Source of the DNA: Streptomyces daqingensis
GTDB taxonomy: Bacteria > Actinomycetota > Actinomycetes > Streptomycetales > Streptomycetaceae
DNA length: 64,000 nt
Reading direction: 5' to 3'
Assembly (NCBI RefSeq): GCF_014645895.1
Contig: NZ_BMMP01000022.1
Span: 1-64,000, forward strand
Shown in pieces: positions 7,687-16,124 of the stretch. The notes under the pieces are model-generated. The model did not search any database, was not told the DNA's origin, and was given only the letters and a program-made list of their open reading frames with translations. The translations under genes were made by a program, and so were the position numbers. Position 1 is the stretch's first letter, and every line of letters begins with the position of its first letter.

Positions 7687-10206
7687 GTGAACCCGGGGAG
7701 CGCCGGCATGAACCGGCCTCTCCGGGCCCCTTCCCCGGAAGGGGCGCCGAGCGGATACGGGGGTCGGTCTCAGCGGTCTCACTCTCACCACGAGCGCGGC
7801 TCCGAGGCCGGGAGCGGGATCGGGTTCGAGGTTGCGGCTACGGCTGGGGCGGGGGCTGGGGCTGGTTGCGGCGCCCGGCCCACCGACGCCGACCTCCTGC
7901 GGAGCCTGCGCGACGGGGAACCTTCTGCCTACGACGAGCTGTACCGGCGCCATGTGAGATCGGTCCGGCGCTACGCCCGCACCTGCTGCCGGAGCTGGAA
8001 GACAGCGGACGCCCTCGCCGACGAGGTGTTCGCCCGGATGCTGTGGGCGGTACGCGGCGGAAAGGGCCCTCAGACGTCGGTTCGCGCCTACCTACTGGCG
8101 TCCGTACGGCCCGTCGCCACGGGATGGGCGAGGAGTGAGCAACGGGATCAACTCGATGGATGGAGCGAGCTGTTCAGGCAGTCTCCGGTGGTCGAACCGT
8201 CAGGCGTAAGGACCGTGGGCGTGCTGTCGGCAGGCGTGCGGACGGCGGCCGGCGCGCGGTCGTCGGACGAGCAGTGGTCGGGCAAGCAGACGTCAGATGA
8301 GCCGCCGTCAGGCACTCAGGTCGAGGACGACGGTGAAGGGCCGTCGGCCGAGGAGAACCAGGAGCTCGGCGCCGATGTCCTGGCGATACTCGCAGCTGAA
8401 CGCACGCTGGTCGTCCAGGCCTTCAATGCTCTGTCAGCCAGGGAGCAGGCCGTGCTCTGGCACACGACGATCGAGGAAGGGAGACAGAGACCTGCACACG
8501 TCGCACCCATGCCGGTGCTCACGGAAGACGCGGCGGCCACCGCGGCACGCAGCGCACGCGAGAACCTGCGCCGCGCGTACCTGCAGGCGCACATCCATCG
8601 CTCGCACACGTGCGGAGGGGACTGCGCCCGTTACTCGTCACAGCTCGACGAGTACGCGCGAGGAGGACTCCGTGCGCGTGCCAAGTCGGGGATGCGGAAG
8701 CACCTGGAGCGTTGCCCGCAGTGCCGGGCTGCGACAGCGGAGGTCATAGACCTCAACGAACGCCTTCGGGTGCTCGCGCCGGTGGCCTTCCTGGGCTGGT
8801 TCGCCTCGGACGGTGGGGCCGAAGCCTTCGGTGCTCTGCTCAGCAGCACGGGCGTCACGGAGCCGACGGGTGAGGCGGAGACGTCCGTGACGCTGCGCAG
8901 CGGCACGCCCGACGGCACCGGGGAGGTTGTCGGAGCGGTAGAGGCCGACGTCGGGGGCGACGCTGACGTGGCCGACGTGACTGGCAAGACTGACGTGAAT
9001 GGCAAGGCTGACGTGACTGGCTCGACTGACGGGTCCGGCGGGGCTGACGTGAGCGACACAGCTGACGGGGTCGGCGCGGGCGGCAGGGCTGATGCGGTCG
9101 GGCAGGCGCGTCGGTCGGAAGTGGCCCATCGCTCGGGGCGGTCGAGGCATGCGGGGTGGTCGAGACGAGAGGGACGGTGGAGACAGCCGGCGTGGCCGCG
9201 TCCGCGGTCGGGGGCGCGACTGTGGGGGCGGTGGAGGCGGGCCGGGGCGGAAGGTCGTGACCAGGGGACGCCTGGGCCGGCCTGCGCGGCCGCGGGCTCG
9301 CACAGGCGGCTCGGCGCAGCCTTGCAGGTGAGCGCCGGTGCGCTGGCTGCGGCGGTGGCCGGCGTGACGCTCATCTTCGCCTTGGCGGGCGGTAGGACGG
9401 AGGGGGCGGGGGCGGGGGCCCCGGAAGGGGCCGCGTCCAGCAATGCGCCTCAGCCACCTGGCCGCGAGGTGGAGCCCGTTCCTCCTGGGTCGGGGGCCCA
9501 AGAGTCCGCGCCAGGTCCGTCCACAGGACGGAAGTCCCGGTCGACGAGGCCCGGGAGCGGCGATCTGGGGACGCCGGGTGCGCGGTCCAAACTCCGTACC
9601 GAGAAAGACGGTTCGAGCTCAGACGCACGGCACGGACTGCCCCTGACTCGGCCGAAGGGCCCGTGGAGGGCCCGGCTCATTGCGGGCGGTGACAATGACG
9701 CCACGCAGACGTCAGGCGGGCCAACCTCTTCGCCGGATTCTGAGACCTCGCCGTCTTCCCCCGCGTTCAGCCCTCAGGCGGTCCCTTCCGAGAGCACCGT
9801 CTCAACCGTGACGGCCTCCACGGATCCCACCGCAGTGTCGGCCTTCGCGGAGACAGAGACGGCCTCCATGGTTCCCAGCGCACTGCCTGCCTCCGTGACA
9901 ACAGCCTCCGTGGCGCCGGAGACGGCCTCCACGGATCCCATTGCAGTACCGGTTCACGTGGGGACGGAGGCGAAGACGGAGACAGCGTCTGCGGCGCCCG
10001 CCTCCACAGCGTCTGCCTCGACGGGTTCGGCAACGGCTCCTACGGCAAAGGCCCTCGCGGGTTCGGCCTTCGTGACGGCAGTCCCCGTCGCGACGACTGC
10101 CGCGTCGGCCACCTCGACGACCGCCGAAGCGTCAGCGTCCGTGTCAGCGCGGTCGGTTCGGCTGCCGGGCCCACATGCACCGTCCCGCCCGGGTCGGATC
10201 CCATGA
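7687..10206 (+). CDS. Sigma factor / zinc-finger fusion with membrane anchor
   Basis: An unusual 839-residue protein. Residues about 67-150 look like sigma-70 region 2 (ADLLRSLRDGEPSAYDELY onwards). After an acidic linker, residues 228-300 resemble a degenerate region 4. A zinc-finger anti-sigma-like motif H339-x3-C343-x2-C346 follows inside MRKHLERCPQCRAAT. Residues 420-470 are a Gly/Asp/Val repeat, about 541-569 are one transmembrane helix, and the last ~270 residues are Ser/Thr/Ala-rich and presumably extracytoplasmic. The plan is ECF sigma plus HC2-type anti-sigma plus sensor tail in one chain. The GTG at 7687 is preferred: GGGAGG lies 9 nt upstream (the GTG at 7681 is only 3 nt away). 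From memory, related genes sit next to atrA in other streptomycetes. Function is not established. Confidence 0.7.
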   Translation: MNPGSAGMNRPLRAPSPEGAPSGYGGRSQRSHSHHERGSEAGSGIGFEVAATAGAGAGAGCGARPTDADLLRSLRDGEPSAYDELYRRHVRSVRRYARTCCRSWKTADALADEVFARMLWAVRGGKGPQTSVRAYLLASVRPVATGWARSEQRDQLDGWSELFRQSPVVEPSGVRTVGVLSAGVRTAAGARSSDEQWSGKQTSDEPPSGTQVEDDGEGPSAEENQELGADVLAILAAERTLVVQAFNALSAREQAVLWHTTIEEGRQRPAHVAPMPVLTEDAAATAARSARENLRRAYLQAHIHRSHTCGGDCARYSSQLDEYARGGLRARAKSGMRKHLERCPQCRAATAEVIDLNERLRVLAPVAFLGWFASDGGAEAFGALLSSTGVTEPTGEAETSVTLRSGTPDGTGEVVGAVEADVGGDADVADVTGKTDVNGKADVTGSTDGSGGADVSDTADGVGAGGRADAVGQARRSEVAHRSGRSRHAGWSRREGRWRQPAWPRPRSGARLWGRWRRAGAEGRDQGTPGPACAAAGSHRRLGAALQVSAGALAAAVAGVTLIFALAGGRTEGAGAGAPEGAASSNAPQPPGREVEPVPPGSGAQESAPGPSTGRKSRSTRPGSGDLGTPGARSKLRTEKDGSSSDARHGLPLTRPKGPWRARLIAGGDNDATQTSGGPTSSPDSETSPSSPAFSPQAVPSESTVSTVTASTDPTAVSAFAETETASMVPSALPASVTTASVAPETASTDPIAVPVHVGTEAKTETASAAPASTASASTGSATAPTAKALAGSAFVTAVPVATTAASATSTTAEASASVSARSVRLPGPHAPSRPGRIP

Positions 10207-10499
10207 CGCCGACTCGGACGCCTCCCGCCAGGCCGTACGGCACGGCTCGTGCCTCCGGCGCCCGCAGGCGGCAGCGGCCGAGCACCACAGACCGTCCGCC
10301 GCTGTCCGTCCCCCACCACCCGTCCGCCACTACTTCTCGAAGGGGTACTGCGCTCACCGGGTCGTCGCTCTCTCCCAGGACTTGACCTCCGAGGTACGGA
10401 ACCCGCTCCGGCCCGGGGTCGCTCCCCGCTCGGTCACCCGCTGTCGGACCGGACCGCCCCGGTCACCTCGCGTCAATCGCCCACCGCTGCACCCGGCCG

Positions 10500-13334
10500 T
10501 CAGAGAGCGGGGCGCTGCTGCGTCGCAGGCAGCACTCCGCCCGCGACCGCCCGCTGACGGGGAGCGGCGGAACCCGTCCAGCACGTGCCGCGACGGGAGA
10601 TGAGCCGCCGCAGCCACAGCTCCGTGGAGACGAGGTCTGCCAGGCCGTCGAGCGGGAGCTGTTCGCCCTGTGACGCGGCGCGGAGGGCCTTGCGTACGAC
10701 CCTGGCCTCCACGAGTCCGGCTTCGGCGAGGAGCGGTGCGTCGAAGAGCTGGAGAAGGTCGGCTGCCGCGTTGCGGAGTCCGGCGCGTACGGACGCGGTC
10801 TGGGCGGCGTGCGAGGGAGCGCCCCAGCCTGCGGGCAGGTCGTGCACGCCTGCGCCTTTCAGTACGGCTCGGAGTACCGACGCCCGTGCGCCCGGTTTCA
10901 CCCGCAGGGATTCCGGCAGGTCGCGGCAGGCCCGTACGACCTGGTTGTCGTAGAAGGGGGCATGGAGCCGCTGGTTGCGGATCTCGGCGGCCTGTTCGAG
11001 GACGCGGTAGTCGGCGGCCTGGCGTGCGAGGGCGGCGCGGGCGCGGCGTTCCCCGGGACGCTCCACCGTGGGGCGGTGCCGGGCCGCGGCGTCCAGGCGC
11101 AGGGACACCTCGGCGAGCGTCTCGCCGGTGAGCCACCGCGCCGCGGGCCCCGGACGGCACCAGGTGAGTGCGGCCACGGATGCTCCGACTGCGCCCTCGC
11201 TGCTGTATCCGCCAGGAACGTCGGCGGCGCCGAGGTCGGCAAAACCTTTCCCCTCGCCGTTGCCCGCGCCTTTGTCCGAACTCCGTTTCGCACCCGTCCC
11301 GTTGGCGGTGAAGCCGCCGGTGCGCAGCCGTACGGCGGTCTCCGTGATGCCGTCGCGGTACTGCGTACGTGCGAGGCGGCGAGCGGCGCGGTAGACCGTC
11401 CAGGGCACGAGGACCGAGCGTCCGGGCGGTACGTCCTCCGCCCGCGCCAACGCCGCTACGGGGCGCAGCAGATGACGGCGTCTGCGGTCCATCAGCAGGT
11501 CGGCGAGGCGGGCCGGGTGCGCGTCCATGACGGGGCGGGCGCCGAAGCCGACGAAGTGGTCGGAGCTGCCTGCCGCCAGGCGCTGCCGGTGTCTGTCGGC
11601 AACGACGAGCGACGGCCCTGGCTCGTCGGTGAGCGGGCCTTCCAACTCGGTGTAGGGCAGGGCCTCTTCCGATGCCGCGACGACGAGGTGGTGCAGTCGC
11701 GGGTTCTCGGCCATGGTGCGGGCGCGTTCCATTTCCGCGGCGGCGGAAGCGGCGCGGCTCGTCAGGTCGTTGAAGGTCACCGCCAGAAGCCGCTCACCGG
11801 CTTCCGCGCCGAGGGTGCCGTGCACGGTGCCGGGCATCCCGGGCAGGCCGGACGCGAGCAGGGCGAGGGTGCCGGAGGCGGGGCCGCCGGACAGGTCGGC
11901 GCCGACTCCGGGTGCGGGCCCGCCTCGTGCGGCGCGCCGGTCGGCGGGGCCCATGCCGGGTACGGGGCCGGGATCGCGGTCCTCCATGCCCGGGGCGACG
12001 TAGCCGTAGCTGCTGTCGCCGTACCTGCCTTCGCCGTAACCGCTGCCGCCCGTACGGCCGTTGGCGCGCGGTCCGGCGCCGCCGGGGCTCCGCCCGCCGC
12101 CGGTTCCCTCCGCGCCCCCGCCGCCTCCGTACGCGTCGCTGCCGTACGCGCTGCCGTCATACCCGCTGCCGCCGTACGCGCCGAACGCCATGCCGTCAGG
12201 GGCACTTGAGCTGTACGGACCACCGTCGGTGTCGCCGGCAGTCCAACTCGTCCTGGGTGAGGGGTCGCTGTAGGCCGGGTCCCTGTAGATCGGGGCTCTG
12301 TACACGCGGTCGTCGTAGGCGCCGTACGCGCTGCTTCCGTACGGCTCGTCGCCCCGCGGACGCGTTCCGTTGCCGTAGGCGACCCCTTCATACGCGTCGT
12401 ACGCGGGACCGCCCGACCCTCCGGGCGCCGTACCGCCGGGTCCCGGGTTTCCGTACGCGGACGTCCCGTACGCGGACGTCCCGTAGGCCGACCCGCCGTA
12501 CGCCGCACCGTCGAAGTCCCTGTGCGGGGCGTCCCGGCCGGGGCGGCCGTCCCATGCGTCCCTCTCGCGCTCGTGTCCGCCATGCCCTTCCCCGCTGCCC
12601 CGCGGCTGCCGGGCCTGTCCGTACCCCTGGCCGTTCTCCGACGCGTGCCGCGGTGCCGACAGCCGTGCGCGCACCGCTTCGACGAGCGCGTCCCGTACGG
12701 CCGCGACCGCTTCGTCCGGATCGACGGGAGGGGGCGCGGAGACGACGAGGGAGGCGGAGGGTTCGTAGCTCGTGACCTCGCGGCTGCCGCCTTCGCGGAG
12801 GATCAGGGCGTGGCCGGGGAGAACGCGCCGCACGCCTTCGTAGGGCGTTCCATCGCCGAGCGCTTCGGGCGAGTCGGGGCAGGCCAGCAGCGCGCCGAGG
12901 TGGCCGATGTCGAGTTGGGCCTCGATGAGGTCGGCGAGCGGGAGGGCCGCCGTCGCGTAGGCGGTGCCGCCGTCCCACGGGGTGTGGAAGACGGGGCGGA
13001 CGCCGGCCAGGTCGGAGGTGACGGTGAGCCGCCGTCCGACGGAGGCGACGGCCGTGTAACTGCCGGGCCAGGCCGTCAGATGGCGGTAGGCGCCGCCGCG
13101 GGCGGCGGACAGGCCGAGGCGCAGCTGCTCGTCGCTCGCTCCGCAACAGCCGAAGACGGCGAGGCGGTTGCCGTCGGCCTGCACGATGCGGACTTCGTCG
13201 GGACGCCAGTCACCGACCGCCCAGAGGGGGTCGGGTTCGTTCCACAGCAGTTGGGCGCCGACCGGCTGCAGTGTGCCGGGGGTGATGCTGCCGCCTCCCG
13301 GCGAGGCGCTGCTCCATCCCACCAACCATCGCAT
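10500..13334 (-). CDS. Asparagine-synthetase-like ATP-dependent enzyme with Tyr/Gly-rich insert
   Basis: A 944-residue protein. Residues 1-200 resemble the class II glutamine amidotransferase fold but lack the catalytic N-terminal Cys (it begins MRWLVGWSS), so glutamine hydrolysis is unlikely. The synthetase half has the ATP-pyrophosphatase loop LSGGPASG at 481-488 and extends to the C-terminus (ELWLRRLISRRGTCW). Between the halves, residues about 231-450 are a low-complexity insert full of SAYG/GSAYG repeats with more than 20 tyrosines. Homologues I remember go nearly straight from RLSAPRH to PVPGMGPADRRAARG, so the insert looks lineage-specific. The family is common in streptomycetes with no known substrate; adenylation and amide formation are inferred from the fold. 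The ATG at 13334 has GGAG upstream and is preferred over a longer frame to 13571. Confidence 0.75.
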   Translation of the reverse strand: MRWLVGWSSASPGGGSITPGTLQPVGAQLLWNEPDPLWAVGDWRPDEVRIVQADGNRLAVFGCCGASDEQLRLGLSAARGGAYRHLTAWPGSYTAVASVGRRLTVTSDLAGVRPVFHTPWDGGTAYATAALPLADLIEAQLDIGHLGALLACPDSPEALGDGTPYEGVRRVLPGHALILREGGSREVTSYEPSASLVVSAPPPVDPDEAVAAVRDALVEAVRARLSAPRHASENGQGYGQARQPRGSGEGHGGHERERDAWDGRPGRDAPHRDFDGAAYGGSAYGTSAYGTSAYGNPGPGGTAPGGSGGPAYDAYEGVAYGNGTRPRGDEPYGSSAYGAYDDRVYRAPIYRDPAYSDPSPRTSWTAGDTDGGPYSSSAPDGMAFGAYGGSGYDGSAYGSDAYGGGGGAEGTGGGRSPGGAGPRANGRTGGSGYGEGRYGDSSYGYVAPGMEDRDPGPVPGMGPADRRAARGGPAPGVGADLSGGPASGTLALLASGLPGMPGTVHGTLGAEAGERLLAVTFNDLTSRAASAAAEMERARTMAENPRLHHLVVAASEEALPYTELEGPLTDEPGPSLVVADRHRQRLAAGSSDHFVGFGARPVMDAHPARLADLLMDRRRRHLLRPVAALARAEDVPPGRSVLVPWTVYRAARRLARTQYRDGITETAVRLRTGGFTANGTGAKRSSDKGAGNGEGKGFADLGAADVPGGYSSEGAVGASVAALTWCRPGPAARWLTGETLAEVSLRLDAAARHRPTVERPGERRARAALARQAADYRVLEQAAEIRNQRLHAPFYDNQVVRACRDLPESLRVKPGARASVLRAVLKGAGVHDLPAGWGAPSHAAQTASVRAGLRNAAADLLQLFDAPLLAEAGLVEARVVRKALRAASQGEQLPLDGLADLVSTELWLRRLISRRGTCWTGSAAPRQRAVAGGVLPATQQRPAL

Positions 13335-14420
13335 CGCCGCCCGCCTCCGCTGCCTGAATGACGCTTCTAGTGAGCGTGCCGTCAGCTGCCCTGCGGCCAT
13401 GTTGCCACGAGACGGGTGCACGAGAGGCGTGAAAGGGGCGCATATCTGGCCCAACGCGCTGTGCGTGAACGCGGGTTGCGCGGCTCGTGCGCCCGTTCGG
13501 ACGTGGAGGACGGGCCTCCGCGCCGCAGGGCCGGAGGCGGCCCGGGGAGCCGCCGTCCGAACGCCGTCCACGGCCCGTCAACCGCCTGGTTGGGGGCATA
13601 TTCCACTGGCGTCGACCCCGGGCAACCCACAGATGACCGATGTTATTCGGCCAAGTATGTGTAGCGGGCGCGGCGTTGACGTCGGCTCGCCGCCCAGGCC
13701 CGGGCCCGCCCCGGGCCCTACGCCCCGTGTTCGCCCCGCGCCCGCCGGAGCCCGGCGCGGACTCCTGCCGTGCGCCGCGCGAAGCCCTCCGAACCCCCAG
13801 AATCCACACGGGAGATGAGAGGGGGCGAGCACAGAACTGCCGGAGGACGCGCGGAGACGACGACGGCCCGGGAGGCTTCTCCAACCTCCCGGGCCGGACC
13901 GTCCGCCCGCGGGGAACGGGGCGGCGGTTCCCCCAGCCCACTGGTCCAGTACAGCGGGCCGACCCACGCAGCACTCAGTGAACAACCCGCCCTGGGGCCC
14001 GCACAGGCGCATGCACGGGCGCACGGCCACACGCCGGGAGCACGAACTGCATACCGGTATCCGACGTTTTTCCGCACACGTTTTCGGCCGACCGCCTTGT
14101 GCCGTAAGGGGTTTGGCACGTGACGGACGCACGTACACGCGGACAGTCACGAACCGGTGCGCCCCGACCGGCGTCCGCCCCGACGCCCTGCCCGCCGGAC
14201 GGGCCCTCCGCGGCGATCGCGCACGTACACGAATCCCGCCATCCGAGCCGGTGCCCCTTAACGGTGGGGATGCGGCGAACTACGCTAAGTCCCCAGTGCT
14301 TCCCGCGCCGTGCAGGGCCCCGGGAGGCATCCCGCGCCTCTCGCGCGGGCAGGAGGTGCCTCACCTCCCGGTCGGCACCGGGGCGTGGGGCGGCCGTCGG
14401 TGTGTCAGGGGTGTGCGCGC
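13335..14420. other. Long intergenic region with one strong hairpin
   Basis: About 1.09 kb separates the divergent asparagine-synthetase-like and HTH genes. I find no open frame with family similarity. It should hold both promoters and long leaders. The only clear structure is the hairpin at 13865-13895. A TACGCT box near 14282, about 140 nt before the next gene, is a possible -10 element. Confidence 0.4.
13865..13895. terminator. Strong hairpin in the 13.3-14.4 kb intergenic region
   Basis: GGCCCGGGAGG, a 9-nt loop and CCTCCCGGGCC give a perfect 11-bp stem. It lies between divergent genes rather than after one, so a leader attenuator or terminator of an unannotated short transcript is as likely as a conventional terminator. 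No T tract follows on either strand. Confidence 0.5.
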
Positions 14421-15917
14421 ATGTCCAGGGAGCCACGCGGGCCGAACGAGAAACTCGGCACCGTTCTCGCCCTCGCAGGAATCAGCAACGCCGGACTCGC
14501 CCGCAGGGTCAACGACTTGGGAGCGCAGCGCGGTCTGACGCTGCGCTACGACAAGACGTCGGTCGCCCGCTGGGTCTCCAAGGGGATGATCCCGCAAGGC
14601 GCGGCGCCCCATCTCATCGCCGCGGCGATCGGCAGCAAGCTCGGCCGTCCCGTCCCGCTCCACGAGATCGGTCTGGCGGACGCGGACCCGGCCCCCGAAG
14701 TCGGCCTGGCCTTCCCGCGGGACGTGGGCGCGGCGGTCAAGGCGGCCACGGACCTCTACCGGCTGGATCTGCACGGCGGACGGCGCGGCGGCGGCGGGAT
14801 CTGGCAGTCGCTGGCGGGGTCGTTCGCGGTGAGCGCCTACGCGACGCCCGCGTCGCGCTGGCTCATAACTCCCGCTGACAGCACGGTCGCGCGCGATCCG
14901 GGTACCGCGGCCGACAGCTCCTCCACGGGGGCCGGTCCGCCGGACGCCGCGGCAGGCGGCCAGGTCCCCCAGGGCGAGGCGGAGGTGCCGGCCCCGCCGC
15001 TGCGCGTCGGCCACGCCGACGTGGCGAAGCTCCGCGAGGCGGCGGAGGAGGCACGCCGGTGGGACTCCAAGTACGGCGGCGGCGACTGGCGTTCGTCGAT
15101 GGTGCCCGAGTGCCTGCGGGTGGACGCCGCCCCGCTGCTGCTCGGTGCGTACACCGACGAAGTGGGCCGCTCCCTCTTCGGCGCCACGTCCGAACTGACG
15201 CGCCTCGCAGGGTGGATGGCCTTCGACACGGGCCAGCAGGAAGCGGCCCAGCGCTACTACATCCAGGCTCTGCGGCTGGCCAGAGCGGCGGCGGACGTGC
15301 CGCTCGGCGGGTACGTGCTGGCCTCGATGTCGCTGCAGGCGACCTACCGCGGCTTCGCCGACGAAGGCGTCGACCTCGCGCAGGCCGCCGTGGAACGCAA
15401 CCGGGGTCTGGCCACCGCGCGCACGATGAGCTTCTTCCGCCTCGTCGAAGCCCGCGCGCACGCCAAGGCCAACGACTCCCACGCGTGCGGCGCGGCGCTC
15501 TCCGACGCGGAGAGCTGGCTGGAGCGCGCCCGCGAGGGCGACGCCGACCCGTCGTGGCTCGACTTCTACTCCTACGACCGGCTCGCGGCGGACGCGGCGG
15601 AGTGCTACCGCGATCTGAAGGCCCCTCGCCAGGTACGGCGCTTCACGGAGAAGGCGCTCTCCAAGCCGACGGAGGAGTTCGTACGTTCGCACGGGCTGCG
15701 GCTCGTCGTCTCCGCCGTCGCCGAACTGGAGTCGGGGAACCTGGACGCGGCCTGCGCGGCCGGAGCGCGCGCCGTCGAGGTCGCCGGGCGCATCTCGTCC
15801 GCGCGTACGACCGAGTACGTACGGGATCTGCTGAACCGGCTGGAGCCGTACGGCGACGAGCCCCAGGTCGTCGAGTTGCGCGAGCAGGCCCGGCCGCTGC
15901 TGGCGGCTCCGGCGTGA
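14421..15917 (+). CDS. Sporulation-associated HTH / helical-repeat regulator
   Basis: A 498-residue soluble protein. The N-terminus (NEKLGTVLALAGISNAGLAR to about residue 85) looks like an HTH region with the recurring KTSVARWVSKGMIPQG segment. The middle is Pro/Ala/Gly-rich (about 150-195). Residues 200-495 are regularly spaced amphipathic helices (AARYYIQALRLARAA-type segments) resembling TPR repeats. The closest family I recall is the conserved streptomycete group that includes sporulation-associated proteins and NsdA, which influences the onset of differentiation and antibiotic production. Its neighbourhood near atrA and trmB fits. ATG 14421 follows AGGGG at 9 nt. The DNA or protein partner is unknown. 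Confidence 0.7.
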   Translation: MSREPRGPNEKLGTVLALAGISNAGLARRVNDLGAQRGLTLRYDKTSVARWVSKGMIPQGAAPHLIAAAIGSKLGRPVPLHEIGLADADPAPEVGLAFPRDVGAAVKAATDLYRLDLHGGRRGGGGIWQSLAGSFAVSAYATPASRWLITPADSTVARDPGTAADSSSTGAGPPDAAAGGQVPQGEAEVPAPPLRVGHADVAKLREAAEEARRWDSKYGGGDWRSSMVPECLRVDAAPLLLGAYTDEVGRSLFGATSELTRLAGWMAFDTGQQEAAQRYYIQALRLARAAADVPLGGYVLASMSLQATYRGFADEGVDLAQAAVERNRGLATARTMSFFRLVEARAHAKANDSHACGAALSDAESWLERAREGDADPSWLDFYSYDRLAADAAECYRDLKAPRQVRRFTEKALSKPTEEFVRSHGLRLVVSAVAELESGNLDAACAAGARAVEVAGRISSARTTEYVRDLLNRLEPYGDEPQVVELREQARPLLAAPA

Positions 15918-16124
15918 CGCGGCGGCGGACCGCGCGAGCACGGCGGGCGACCGCACCGGCGCGGCGGGCGGAGGCGCCGGCTGCCGCGCCGCCCCCGCGG
16001 GCCCGGACTTCACGGTCCACGTGACGCGCACCGCCCGTGCGACGTCCGTGACCTGCACCACCCGCCTGCGCGGCCTTCGCCGCCCGCGTGACCCGCGCCG
16101 CAGCCCGCTGTCGGTGGTGAGGTC

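Noticed and set aside
10500..13334. Lasso-peptide cyclase
   Set aside because: The asparagine-synthetase-like fold and SGG loop resemble lasso cyclases, but no precursor, RRE or leader-peptidase gene lies nearby and the protein matches a widespread streptomycete family instead.
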